A stretch of 64,000 nt of DNA from Saccharothrix sp. S26 (GCF_021390395.1 NZ_JAJUWT010000026.1:1-64000), one strand, 5' to 3'. Shown: positions 50,484-58,776, counted from the stretch's first letter. The notes: generated by a model not told the origin, from the letters alone. Program-made: numbers and translations.

Positions 50484-51635
50484 CTACGCGAACGCGTTGA
50501 CGCCGGTCAGCGCCCGGCCGATGAGCAATTTCTGGATCTGGCTGGTGCCCTCGTAGAGGGTCGTGACGCGGGTGTCCCGCAAGTACTTGCCGACCGGGTA
50601 CTCGTCGATGTAGCCGTAGCCGCCGAAGACCTGGATGGCGTTGTTCGCCGCGCGCACGGCGGCCTCGCTGGCGTACAGCTTCGCCATGGACGCCTCCGTG
50701 CCGAACGGCTCGCCGCGGTCGGCGAGGTCGGCGCACCGCCACGTGAGCAGGCGTGCCGCGTCGGTCTCCACCGCCATGTCGGCCAGCAGCTCCTGCACGA
50801 GCTGGAAGCCGGCGATGGGTTTGCCGAACTGCTCGCGCTCCTTGGCGTACCTGACGGCGGCCTCCAGCGCACCGCGCGCCGCACCCACGCACCCGGCGGC
50901 CACGGACATCCGGCCGCGGTCGAGGGCGGCCATCGCCAGCTTGAACCCCGCGCCCTCGTCGCCGAGGCGGTGCTCGTCGGGCACCCGGACGCCGTCGAGG
51001 GTCAGCTCGGCGGTGGCCTGGCCGCGCATCCCGAGCTTGCCGCGGATCTCGGTGGCGGTGAAGCCGGGGGAGTCGGTCGGCACGAGGAACGCGGTGATCC
51101 CCTTCGGTCCAGGACCACCCGTTCGAGCGAAAATCAAGGCGACGTCGGCCCACGTGCCGTTCGTGATGAACACCTTCCGGCCGGTGATCAGCCAGTCGTC
51201 ACCGTCGCGGACGGCCCTGGTGGCCAGCGACGCGGCGTCGGATCCCGTGCCCGGTTCGGTCAGGCCGAAGCAGCCCAGCTCCCGGCCCGAGCACAGGCCC
51301 GGCAGCCACCGCTGCTTCTGCGCCCGCGTACCGTGCTTGGCCAGCGTCTTGGCGACCAGGCCGAGCGAGACCGAGATGATGCCGCGCACCGCCGAGTCGC
51401 CGCGCGCGACCTCCTCCAGGACCAGGCAGTACGCCAGGTGGTCGCCACCGGAGCCGCCGTCGGACTCGTCGACGCCCAGGCCCAGGAACCCCACCTCGCC
51501 CAGGGCCGGCACCAGGTCGCGGTCGATGGCCTCGTCCCGGTCCCAGCGCGCGGCGTGCGGGACGATCCGCTCCTCGGTGAACCGGTGGGCCAGCTCCTGG
51601 AGCTGCCGGTGTTCGTCGGAGATGCGCAGATCCAC
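50484..51635 (-). CDS. Acyl-CoA dehydrogenase
   Basis: The 383-residue acyl-CoA dehydrogenase has LTEPGTGSDAASLATRA, KVFITNGTWADVALIFA, QVFGGYGYIDEYPVGKYLRD and the YEGTSQIQKLLIGRAL catalytic end (the active-site Glu is the one in this YEGT). First gene of a two-gene operon. Its start abuts an operator-rich intergenic region shared with the divergent TetR gene. Confidence 0.93.
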   Translation of the reverse strand: MDLRISDEHRQLQELAHRFTEERIVPHAARWDRDEAIDRDLVPALGEVGFLGLGVDESDGGSGGDHLAYCLVLEEVARGDSAVRGIISVSLGLVAKTLAKHGTRAQKQRWLPGLCSGRELGCFGLTEPGTGSDAASLATRAVRDGDDWLITGRKVFITNGTWADVALIFARTGGPGPKGITAFLVPTDSPGFTATEIRGKLGMRGQATAELTLDGVRVPDEHRLGDEGAGFKLAMAALDRGRMSVAAGCVGAARGALEAAVRYAKEREQFGKPIAGFQLVQELLADMAVETDAARLLTWRCADLADRGEPFGTEASMAKLYASEAAVRAANNAIQVFGGYGYIDEYPVGKYLRDTRVTTLYEGTSQIQKLLIGRALTGVNAFA

Positions 51636-51646
51636 CGGGGTGACCT

Positions 51647-51678
51647 CCTAACCGAACGGTGTTAGGTTATCTAACCTA
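51647..51678. promoter_or_regulatory. Overlapping inverted repeats, probable TetR operator
   Basis: CCTAAC (51647-51652) and GTTAGG (51661-51666) flank 8 nt. Overlapping them, TAGGTTA-TC-TAACCTA at 51663-51678 has 7-bp symmetric arms. The pair lies between the divergent acyl-CoA dehydrogenase operon and TetR gene, suggesting autoregulation and control of the operon. Confidence 0.65.
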
Positions 51679-51712
51679 GGCGCGGAATCCACCACAGGCA
51701 AGGGGAGCGCAC

Positions 51713-52327
51713 ATGCCGAGGAGCCCGATCCTGAGTGCCTCGCGCATCCGGACCGCCGCACTGCACATCATCGACCGGGACGGGCTCGACGGCCTGTCGA
51801 TGCGCAAACTCGCCGCTGAGCTGGGCGTTCAGGCCGCGTCGCTGTACGGGCACGTGAGCACGAAGGACGACCTGCTGCACGACGTGGCCGCCTGGGTGCT
51901 GGAGCAGGTCGACGTCTCCGGGTTCGAGGGCGGCGACTGGCGGCACGGCCTGCGCAGCTGCGCCCGTTCCTACCGGGCGGCGCTGGCCGCGCACCCCAAC
52001 ATCGTGCCGTTCCTGGCGTACGGGCCGGCGCACCGCGAGGCGTCGTTGCGCCGGCTGGACGTGGTGCACGGCGGGCTCGTCGCGGCCGGCTGGTCGCGGC
52101 GGGAGGCGACGATGATCGCGGCGGCGCTGATGTACCTGGTGTTCGGGGCGGCGCTGAGCTCGTTCTCCAGCGGGTTCTCCGAGGACCAGACGTTCTACCG
52201 GGACCGGTACCCGAACCTCGACAAGGCCCACCTCCTGCCGTCCGTGGCGCGGGAGCTGGACCACGACAGCTTCGAGCTGGCGCTGGAGGCGCTCGTCACG
52301 GGGTTGGCCGCGCGGGCGCGCGACTGA
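51713..52327 (+). CDS. TetR-family regulator
   Basis: The 204-residue protein has a TetR HTH (RIRTAALHIIDRDGLDGLSM, LAAELGVQAASLYGHV) and a TetR_C-type ligand domain (YRAALAAHPNIVPFLAYGP; MIAAALMYLVFGAALSSF). The divergent acyl-CoA dehydrogenase genes imply an acyl-CoA or related effector. ATG 51713 is preceded by AGGGGAG-like sequence. Confidence 0.9.
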   Translation: MPRSPILSASRIRTAALHIIDRDGLDGLSMRKLAAELGVQAASLYGHVSTKDDLLHDVAAWVLEQVDVSGFEGGDWRHGLRSCARSYRAALAAHPNIVPFLAYGPAHREASLRRLDVVHGGLVAAGWSRREATMIAAALMYLVFGAALSSFSSGFSEDQTFYRDRYPNLDKAHLLPSVARELDHDSFELALEALVTGLAARARD

Positions 52328-52385
52328 GTCGCGGAGGTTCCGCGGCACGGGGTGCGCGGGCCTCTTCGTTGTTACCCTCACCCGT

Positions 52386-53378
52386 ATGGCCCAGGCTGTG
52401 GAACTGACCGTCGGCGAGCGCGTGGTGCGGGTGTCCAACCCGGGCAAGGTCTACTTCCCCGAGCGTGGGATCACCAAGATCCAGGTGGTCGAGTACTACC
52501 TGGCCGTCGCCGAGCCGCTGCTGCGCGTGCTGCGGGACCGGCCGACGACGTTGAAGCGGTACGTCGACGGGGTGACGGGCGAGGCGTTCTACCAGAAGCG
52601 GCTGCCGAAGGGCGCGCCGGAGTGGGTCGAGACCGCGCGGATCAAGTTCCCGTCCGGCCGGCCCGCCGACGAGGTGTGCCCGACCGAACCCGCGGTCCTG
52701 GCGTGGGCGGCCAACCTGGGTACGTTCGACTTCCACCCCTGGCCCGTGCGCCGGTCCGACACCGACCGGCCGGACGAGCTGCGCGTCGACCTCGACCCGC
52801 AGCCGGGCACCGACTTCCGTGACGCCGTCGAGGTCGCCCTGGTGCTGCGGGACGTGCTGGCCGAACTGGGGTTCACGGGCTACCCGAAGACCTCCGGCGG
52901 CCGCGGCGTCCACGTGGCCGTGCGCATCCGGCCGGAGTGGGACTTCGTGGACGTGCGGCACGCCGTGATCGCGCTGGCGCGTGAAGTGGAACGCCGCGTC
53001 CCGGACAAGGCCACCACGTCGTGGTGGAAGGAAGAACGCGGCGAGAAGGTCTTCCTGGACTTCAACCAAGCCGCCCGCGACCGCACCATCGCCTCCGCCT
53101 GGTCCGTCCGCGGCACCCCGCGCGCCACCGTCTCGACCCCGGTCACCTGGGACCAACTGTCCACTGTGGACCCTGACGACTTCGACGTCCTCACGGTGCC
53201 GGGCCACCTGGCCGAGCACGGCGACCCGCACGCGTCCCTGGACGACGAGGCGTTCGGCATCGAGCAACTGCTGGACTGGTACGCCAACGACGACCGGGGC
53301 GACCTGCCCTACCCGCCGGACTACCCGAAGATGCCCGGCGAACCACCGCGTGTCCAGCCGTCGCGGAAGCGTAGCTAG
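52386..53378 (+). CDS. LigD-type polymerase domain protein
   Basis: The 330-residue stand-alone archaeo-eukaryotic primase-like polymerase, as in the LigD PolDom, has KVYFPERGITK at the start, DELRVDLDPQPGTDFRD (catalytic DxD), KTSGGRGVHVAVRI, and FLDFNQAARDRTIASAWSVR. These enzymes fill gaps in NHEJ or repair. No ligase or Ku gene is in the window. The extreme 3' end, encoding KMPGEPPRVQPSRKRS, carries one copy of a 48-bp sequence repeated at 57552-57599, marking integration of an element at this gene. Confidence 0.92.
   Translation: MAQAVELTVGERVVRVSNPGKVYFPERGITKIQVVEYYLAVAEPLLRVLRDRPTTLKRYVDGVTGEAFYQKRLPKGAPEWVETARIKFPSGRPADEVCPTEPAVLAWAANLGTFDFHPWPVRRSDTDRPDELRVDLDPQPGTDFRDAVEVALVLRDVLAELGFTGYPKTSGGRGVHVAVRIRPEWDFVDVRHAVIALAREVERRVPDKATTSWWKEERGEKVFLDFNQAARDRTIASAWSVRGTPRATVSTPVTWDQLSTVDPDDFDVLTVPGHLAEHGDPHASLDDEAFGIEQLLDWYANDDRGDLPYPPDYPKMPGEPPRVQPSRKRS
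53324..53371. repeat. 48-bp direct repeat, left copy (attL-like)
   Basis: This begins CCCGAAGATGCCCGGCGAAC within the 3' end of the LigD-type gene and ends seven bases before its last base. It matches 57552-57599 at 46 of 48 positions, the two differences being T to C at 53351 and 53353. A truncated integrase gene starts 75 bases later. Confidence 0.85.
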
Positions 53379-53445
53379 AGCTGGGAAAACAGGCCGTTCT
53401 CACGTACTGCGGGCTCTGGCATGGCGTTCACTCGCCGGATAACCC

Positions 53446-53802
53446 ATGGCTCTGCCCGAGCTACTTGCCGATCTTGCTGCGTCGTTCCGGCGCGAGCTGC
53501 GTGCCGCTGGGAAGGCGGAGTGGACTATCGTCCTGTATGGACAGTCTATCCGGTTCTTCTCCGATTGGTTCACCGAGCAGGGGCGGCGTCCGGACACCGA
53601 CGCGCTGACGAGGCATGCGATCGTCGGATGGCTTGAGGCACTGCACGACAAGCAGGACCCTCGGACCGTTCTCACCCGGTTCCAAGGGCTCCACCGCTTC
53701 GTCCGGTGGGCGGCGACCGAGGGCGAGATGTGGACCGCCGGCTGGCCGAGGAATGCGAGCAGGACCCGGGGCACACCGCGTCCGTGTGGAGCCGAGAGCT
53801 GA
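53446..53802 (+). pseudogene. Truncated tyrosine-recombinase integrase (core-binding domain only)
   Basis: The 118-residue frame matches the N-terminal SAM-like core-binding domain of phage/ICE integrases (LADLAASFRRELRAAGKAEW, YGQSIRFFSDWFTEQGR, RFQGLHRFVRWAATEGEM). The catalytic domain with R-H-R-Y is absent; the frame ends in unrelated Arg/Thr-rich sequence. It sits next to the attL-like repeat, as an integrase normally would. Confidence 0.75.
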
Positions 53803-53803
53803 G

Positions 53804-54550
53804 CTAGGTCGTCACCGGAGTCATTTCGAAGGCGTTCGGCAGGTGCAGCCAGGCGGTTGACTCGGCGTCCCAACCGGTCAGTACCGCGGTGCCCTGCGAT
53901 GTCGTGACCGGGACGTGTTGTGCCGTGAGGAGGCCGGGCACGGTCAGGTGCACGGCGTCGAGGTCGTCGGCGGCGCGGGTCCAGCACACCTGTGCGCGTC
54001 CGTTCGACGAGCGCGGGTACCGGTTCACCAGTTGCCCGTAGTCGGAGGGCGAGTCGATGGTGAACAGCCGGATGTCTGCCTGGTCGAACGTGACGGTGAA
54101 CAGCGGTCGGTCCGGACCGGATTCCGCCAGCTCGCCCCACTGCCACATGCTGGTCCCCTCAGGTAGGAAGGACGAGGTCCACAACGCCCCGACTGGTTTG
54201 TCGGGGGCTGTGGCACCTGTGGGTCCATCGGTCACCTGGACCGTGCGTGGTGTCGCGTCCGTGGCGTGTCGCGCCTGGGGCGACCGCAGCGAGGTGTCGC
54301 CGAGGGAGCCGGTTGCCAGCCGGTGCAGGACGGCGGCGGCGATGTGGTCGAGTTCCGGCGTGGGCCGGGCGGTGAAGTCGCGGCCGGAGTGCTGGAGGGA
54401 CGCCGCGAAGGTGATGTGCCGGTAGAGGATGTCGTCGGTCAGGTCGTCGAGTCGGGCACCGAGGTCGAGATCGCCGAGGAAGTCGCGCAGGAGCAGGCAC
54501 AGTTCGACGAACACGGGGCTCCTGGGCTGGTCGACGGAGCGATCGGCCAT
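53804..54550 (-). CDS. Protein of unknown function in the integrated region
   Basis: The soluble 248-residue protein has a helical N-terminal third (FVELCLLLRDFLGDLDLGAR) and a beta-rich remainder with GALWTSSFLPEGTSMWQWGE, IDSPSDYGQLVNRYPR and a closing YL-type strand set. The DSPxDYxxLVxRYPR segment is distinctive. I cannot name a family. It ends next to the truncated integrase and is 90 nt downstream of a secreted-protein gene on the same strand. Start ATG 54550 is inferred from the end of random-looking upstream sequence. Confidence 0.6.
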   Translation of the reverse strand: MADRSVDQPRSPVFVELCLLLRDFLGDLDLGARLDDLTDDILYRHITFAASLQHSGRDFTARPTPELDHIAAAVLHRLATGSLGDTSLRSPQARHATDATPRTVQVTDGPTGATAPDKPVGALWTSSFLPEGTSMWQWGELAESGPDRPLFTVTFDQADIRLFTIDSPSDYGQLVNRYPRSSNGRAQVCWTRAADDLDAVHLTVPGLLTAQHVPVTTSQGTAVLTGWDAESTAWLHLPNAFEMTPVTT

Positions 54551-54640
54551 GAGTGGACCTCGTATTCGCGCAGGGTGACCGGCCTCCTGGACTGTAGTGC
54601 CGTCTGGTCCGAGCACTCTCGGTGCCCGGACCAGACTGGT

Positions 54641-55165
54641 CTACGAGCAGTTGACCTGGATTTCCGGGGTCTTGTGGGTGCGCTCGTGCCGGGCGTCGTT
54701 GCCCTCCACCATCAGGAACTCCGCCTTGGCGTAGTAGCGGGCGGAGACGCAGCCCAGAGCTGCCGCTGCGTTGACGTAGGATCCGTTCCCGGAGTTGTTC
54801 ACAGCCGAATTCTGGGCCACCAGTTTGAAGTAACCGGGGTTGCTGCTCTCGCGGTACAGGTAGGTCTCCACTCCCAGGTACTTCTTCTTGCTGTTGCAGT
54901 TGATCACGCCGTTGCTGGTCACGTTGCCGGCCACGTGGCCTGAGTTGTGCGGCCAGTCGAGGTTGAACTTGCAGTCGGAGACATCCTCCAACGGCTGGAT
55001 TTCCCCGACGTCGAGCAGTTCGGACTCCGGGATCAGGTCGGATGTAGCAGTCGTCACGGCCGGTCGTGCCGAGTCGACGCTGGCCTGCGCAGTAGCGACC
55101 GTGGCTCCGGCGAGCATCAGGGACGCGACTGCGCCCAGGGTCACGGCATAGTTGACAAAACGCAT
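54641..55165 (-). CDS. Secreted protein of unknown function
   Basis: The 174-residue protein has a signal peptide (YAVTLGAVASLMLAGATVATAQA, cleaved around residue 24) and a mature domain with four cysteines (SDCKFNLDWP, INCNSKKKYLG, GCVSARYYAK, QVNCS) that probably form two disulfides. Family not recognised; size and Cys pattern suggest a compact beta-fold exported protein. ATG 55165 is chosen as GAGGAG lies 5 nt upstream. It lies within the repeat-bounded element. Confidence 0.72.
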   Translation of the reverse strand: MRFVNYAVTLGAVASLMLAGATVATAQASVDSARPAVTTATSDLIPESELLDVGEIQPLEDVSDCKFNLDWPHNSGHVAGNVTSNGVINCNSKKKYLGVETYLYRESSNPGYFKLVAQNSAVNNSGNGSYVNAAAALGCVSARYYAKAEFLMVEGNDARHERTHKTPEIQVNCS

Positions 55166-55908
55166 TCTTCTCCTCATTGCAAGGCGTGAAAGCGTGGAAA
55201 TAAATCCAGCTCAACGATCAAAGCATCGAGTTGATAGTTACTGTTACCGCCGATTGACGGTGATCCGACATGCTTGAATCATTCGGATGCTATGTATCTC
55301 ACTGTGTGTAAGGGGCGATGCTGGTGTCGCGCTGCGGCTCAACGGCCTCGGTGGGCTCGTCAAGGCCGCGCTGTGGGTGTATGGCCGAGCGTGTGCTGCG
55401 TGCGACGGCGGCGGCCGGTCAACACCGACGTGCCCCCCAAGCGGGGCTCGACGCGGCGGCACAGAAGCTGGCGTAGCGCTCCATGTCGTCCGCCCGAGCC
55501 TGCCCGGCTGCCCGCCGCAGGGGATCCGCGGTGACCCGCCCCGCATTCCGCGGCCTGCCCCATCGCCCCCGTGGTGCGCGTGCCTGAGCGCTGCGGCGCG
55601 TGCAAGCGCATCGTGATAGGCCGGGGATCGAGTGCACGCGGATCGCCGCCGGAAGCCCCGAGGGTTCGGAGGCGTCAGGTGATGGACGGTGACAGGGAGT
55701 TCACCGACCGCGAGAAGGCCGACTACGAACCCGGCCCGTGTTAGAAGGGGCACGAGCGTCGAAAGAGGGACGTCGTCTGGACGGAGGGTCCGCCGGACTG
55801 CAAGCGGGCACACCGCGCGTGGCTGATCGAGCGAGTGGACTGTCCGGTGTCGCAGTCGGCCACCGGTCGAGGAGGGCGACGAGTGGCGCGACGAGATCGA
55901 ATGACCCG
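55166..55908. other. Degenerate element sequence without a recognisable gene
   Basis: About 740 bases with an AT-rich start (likely promoter of the secreted-protein gene at about 55170-55300) then GC-rich sequence with many stops. A CxxC-containing stretch around 55580-55740 (RCGACKRIVIG, then MDGDREFTDREKADYEPG) may be a relic, but no whole gene is supported. Confidence 0.4.
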
Positions 55909-56449
55909 CTACGTGGATGGCCTGCGACTCCTCGTGCCCTGTGGTGCGCGAGTGATGGGGCGTATGGCGTGCCGTTTAGTGCGCAGGTAACGGGTCTTTC
56001 GATCTTCGCGATGTGCGGGGTGCGCCAGCTCGCGATGTGCTGAACGCGAGTTGATCAAGGGGTGTGAGCGCATGAACGCGGCCGCCTCGGTGGCGACCCA
56101 CAGCAGCACCGGGCCGACCGCGTGCAGCGCCACCCGACACGTCGCCCTTCAGGGCGCTGGGCGCGATGTTCAGGCCCAGGAACACCAGGCCGGTGACGGC
56201 ACGCAGCGTGACGCCTCACCCGGTGGAGCGGCCGTGCTGGGCCAGCACCCGGTCACCGACCAGCGCCAGCACCAGGGCCGCGTCCACGGCCGGCGGCAGC
56301 ATCCACGCGGAGAAGGCGGGGATGCCCTGCGAGATCAGCGACGGCGTCACCGTGAACACGCCATAGACCATGACGACGCCCGCGATCACCCACGTGGCCC
56401 CGGCGATCGCCTTGCCCGTGCGCTCCAGGCGCGGTGCGTCCGTGTTCAC
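55909..56449 (-). pseudogene. DUF2637 (SpdA-like) membrane protein gene, inactivated
   Basis: From GTG 56449 the frame reads ATWVIAGVVMVYGVFTVTP and MLPPAVDAALVLALVGDRVL, then an in-frame TGA at 56216. The same frame continues LRAVTGLVFLGLNIAPSALK, and a one-base shift near 56130 restores VALHAVGPVLLWVATEAAAF. These are consecutive parts of a DUF2637 four-helix protein, a common product of actinomycete integrative elements. One nonsense mutation plus one frameshift make it a pseudogene. Confidence 0.7.
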
Positions 56450-56700
56450 CGGCCACCGCCGATCCGGGCGGCCAGCTCGGCGGCCCTGGTGAGCAGCGCG
56501 GCCAGCTCGGCGGCGCGCTGGGAGGACATGAGACCGGGTTCGTGGCCGGTGCCGGGGCCGCCGGGCAGCCGCTCGACCCGGCCCACCTCGGCCACGTGCG
56601 CCAGGCGCTCGCCGTCCTTGACCGTGGCCGACGCCCACTCTGGGGTGTCGGGGCGCTTGGCGGGAGGGGTGAGGTGCGCTGCGCGCTTCGGCTCGCTCAC
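56446..56700 (-). CDS. Small protein of an actinomycete integrative element
   Basis: The 84-residue protein, GTG-started, begins SEPKRAAHLTPPAKRPDTPE and ends in an Ala-rich helix (RAAELAALLTRAAELAARI). Its stop overlaps the start of the DUF2637 gene (GTGA). Immediately upstream and overlapping its start is the end of a tiny zinc-ribbon-like frame (CCD...CPRC) that needs a one-base shift to read through. Function unknown. Confidence 0.5.
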   Translation of the reverse strand: MSEPKRAAHLTPPAKRPDTPEWASATVKDGERLAHVAEVGRVERLPGGPGTGHEPGLMSSQRAAELAALLTRAAELAARIGGGR

Positions 56701-56859
56701 CGGGCACCTCCATTGCGGGCCGGCGCGCAGCGCGGGCACGGCGTCGACCGCGTGCGGTCCTTGTCCAGTCACAGCACACGGGCACTGATCGGGTCGCCGG
56801 GCCGGGCGTCGCAACCGCCGCGCTCCGCCGGGACCGCCGAGCGCCCCGCCGGGGGCGCG

Positions 56860-57329
56860 CTCGGCGCGAAACGGTTCTTTGAACGGTTGAAGGACGGTTC
56901 GGAGGCAGACACTGCCCCCGTGGCGTCGCTGTATGCCCCCCGCGAGGCTGCGTTTGCCCCTCGTGCTGGTCAGCGGGCGGCAGTGTCTGCCTCTCGCGGC
57001 CGGGGTTGTCCACAGCCTCGACCCGCTCTACTGCAAGGTCGTAGCCGTTGGGCCGCCGGTGGGTGCGCTTGATGTACGCGGCGACAATGTCCGGGTCGCT
57101 GGGGCGGATCAGTTCCAGCTCCTCCAGCGCCCGCAGCGCGTACTGAACCGACCGCTCCGGCAGCCTCGTGCAGCGGACGAGGGTGGAGACGGCGGGGAAA
57201 GCGTTGCGGCCGAACGGATCGGCGTGGTTCCGCCAAGCCCAACAGGACGACGGCCGGCGATGAGGCGTCGCGACGGTCGCGGGGGATCGGGGCGCGGTTC
57301 AGCGCCCACGTGGTGGCTTCGAGGCTCAT
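56860..57329 (-). pseudogene. HTH (replication/regulatory) gene of an integrative element, frameshifted
   Basis: The frame from ATG 57329 encodes MSLEATTWALNRAPIP and SSPAVVLLGLA. Protein-like sequence then continues one base out of phase from about 57232: NHADPFGRNAFPAVSTLVR, RLPERSVQYALRALEEL and IVAAYIKRTHRRPNGYDL. This is the winged-helix protein typical of actinomycete integrative elements, disrupted by a single inserted G. The 3' limit is approximate. Confidence 0.72.
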
Positions 57330-57551
57330 GCGCCCACCGCCGAGCGGTGTGCGTGCCGTGCGTCGAACCTGGTTGACGTGATGGAAAGATCCGTCACGGG
57401 TCTCGTCCTCCTGCGCGAGGTCGAGATCAAGGTCCGTCGTGGTGTCCTACCACCTCGGCGGGTCGCCTGATCTCACCGGACAACCTGGCGCAGTACGTTT
57501 CGAGACGACCTGGGTTTTCCCTGCTCAGCGCAGCGCTCTCGCGTCGGGCAC

Positions 57552-57599
57552 CCCGAAGATGCCCGGCGAACCACCGCGCGCCCAGCCGTCGCGGAAGCG
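57552..57599. repeat. 48-bp direct repeat, right copy (attR-like)
   Basis: 46 of 48 bases match 53324-53371. About 220 bases to its left (57330-57551) hold no gene. It lies just beyond the stop codon of the unknown gene at 57611-58063. Confidence 0.85.
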
Positions 57600-57610
57600 G
57601 ACTTGGGGTT

Positions 57611-58063
57611 CTACTTCGACAGCTCGGCCCACCACGCGGCGACGGTGTGGTGCATGCGATACATCATTTCGGCTTTGCCGCCCGTGGGTGGGGTGGCGCC
57701 CTGCCAGTTCTCGATCGGCCAGCGCTTCTCGCCGAACAGGTCGGCGGCGACCCGGCTCATGCGGGCGTGCTCGTTGCGTTGTTGCTGCTCGGGGAGGCCG
57801 GAGCGGGCGATCAGGGCGGTGAAGGTCACGGGCTGGTCGGGGTGTTCGCTCGTGATCTCGAACAGGGCGCGCACGCCTTTGAGGTGGCGCACGTTCTCCC
57901 ACAGGGCCGCCAGCATCTCGGGCGTCCACCGGCCCTGTCTGCCGAGGTGGACCGCGTCGACCGACTGATCCAGGTCGGTCAGCAGGTCGTGCAGGCGGGT
58001 GCGGATCCGCTCCACGTCCTCAAGGGCGGCGGTGACGGAGGTGCGCAGGGCTTCGATGTCCAT
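57611..58063 (-). CDS. Protein of unknown function
   Basis: The 150-residue, mostly helical protein starts with a coiled-coil-like VTAALEDVERIRTRLHDLLT, has FTALIARSGLPEQQQRNEHA suggesting a helix-turn-helix, and ends MYRMHHTVAAWWAELS. ATG 58063 is chosen because AAGGA stands 6 nt upstream; ATG 58069 abuts that site. Two near-identical dyads lie just upstream, implying tight regulation. Not recognised as a known family. Confidence 0.68.
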   Translation of the reverse strand: MDIEALRTSVTAALEDVERIRTRLHDLLTDLDQSVDAVHLGRQGRWTPEMLAALWENVRHLKGVRALFEITSEHPDQPVTFTALIARSGLPEQQQRNEHARMSRVAADLFGEKRWPIENWQGATPPTGGKAEMMYRMHHTVAAWWAELSK

Positions 58064-58072
58064 ATCCATCCT

Positions 58073-58112
58073 TCTCGTAGACGAGACACATGTATATCAG
58101 TCGTCCACGAGA
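58073..58112. promoter_or_regulatory. Twin dyads, probable operator pair
   Basis: TCTCGT-AG-ACGAGA at 58073-58086 and GTCGT-CC-ACGAGA at 58100-58112 share the TCGTNNACGA core with about 27 bp between centres. They flank an AT-rich ATGTATAT tract that may be a promoter. Confidence 0.6.
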
Positions 58113-58180
58113 GCTGTACACCCCAGGTTCACCCGGCGGTGGTCTCGTGTGGCCATTGGCCCACGGGCAGGGTTGGTGGC

Positions 58181-58360
58181 ATGACAGTTCGACGCCTTGA
58201 GGTGCTGTTGCCCGCCGACGTGCCGGCTCGTGACTACGCGGCCGTCGCCCACGCCATCTGGGCGGTGCTGGACGCGGCCGGCTTGGACGCGGACGGGGCG
58301 GTCCGGACCGACGACGAGGCCGTCGGGGGCGAGGCGGGAGGGCAGGGCCTGCGCGACTGA
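58181..58360 (+). CDS. Small protein of unknown function
   Basis: The 59-residue soluble protein (RRLEVLLPADVPARDYAAVA; AIWAVLDAAGLDADG) has a helical middle and an acidic Gly-rich end. ATG 58181 follows a GGTTGGTGG stretch. Divergent from the gene at 57611-58063. No family recognised. Confidence 0.5.
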   Translation: MTVRRLEVLLPADVPARDYAAVAHAIWAVLDAAGLDADGAVRTDDEAVGGEAGGQGLRD

Positions 58361-58463
58361 CGACCGCTTCGGCCGACCGGCTGTTTCCGACAGCGGTTCA
58401 GCCGCGATCCGACTCGTCCTCTCGTACCATGGAGGCCAACGCCGAAGAGAGGGAGGCAAGCCG

Positions 58464-58661
58464 ATGAACGAGGCGTACGTGGTGCGGTTCGTCGGCGGGC
58501 CGTTGGACGGTCGGGTCGACTCGCACGCCAAGCCGCCGGAGTTCCCGAGGCAGACCGTCACCCACGTCCACCTGCACGGTGGCCCCAAGATCGTGCACCA
58601 CTACGACCTCCAGTACGCCGTGGAATACGGCTGCGAGTACCACCTCCGCGTCGAGGACTAG
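58464..58661 (+). CDS. Small protein of unknown function
   Basis: The 65-residue protein (VVRFVGGPLDGRVDSH; HVHLHGGPKIVHHYDLQYAV; YGCEYHLRVE) has a strong GGGAGG ribosome-binding site. The FxGGPLDG opening occurs in small actinobacterial and phage proteins of unknown role. It stands alone between the previous small gene and the GH81 operator. Confidence 0.65.
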   Translation: MNEAYVVRFVGGPLDGRVDSHAKPPEFPRQTVTHVHLHGGPKIVHHYDLQYAVEYGCEYHLRVED

Positions 58662-58732
58662 CACCGGCTCTTGACGGGGTTCAGCAGCGGTCGCCCGTAG
58701 ACACACGCCTCATCTGCGGTTTACCGTTTGCG

Positions 58733-58746
58733 TGAGAGCGCTCTCA
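58733..58746 (+). promoter_or_regulatory. LacI/CebR-type operator upstream of the GH81 gene
   Basis: TGAGAGCGCTCTCA is a perfect 14-bp palindrome close to the CebR box (TGGGAGCGCTCCCA) that controls beta-glucan use in Streptomyces. It lies 30 nt before the GTG start of the beta-1,3-glucanase. Confidence 0.75.
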
Positions 58747-58776
58747 CAGAGTTGTGAGTCCCTGCTGGAGGTCCCT

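Noticed and set aside
55244..55813. A 189-codon minus-strand frame in the integrated element
   Set aside because: No family motif, no ribosome-binding site, composition changes along its length; treated as degenerate sequence.
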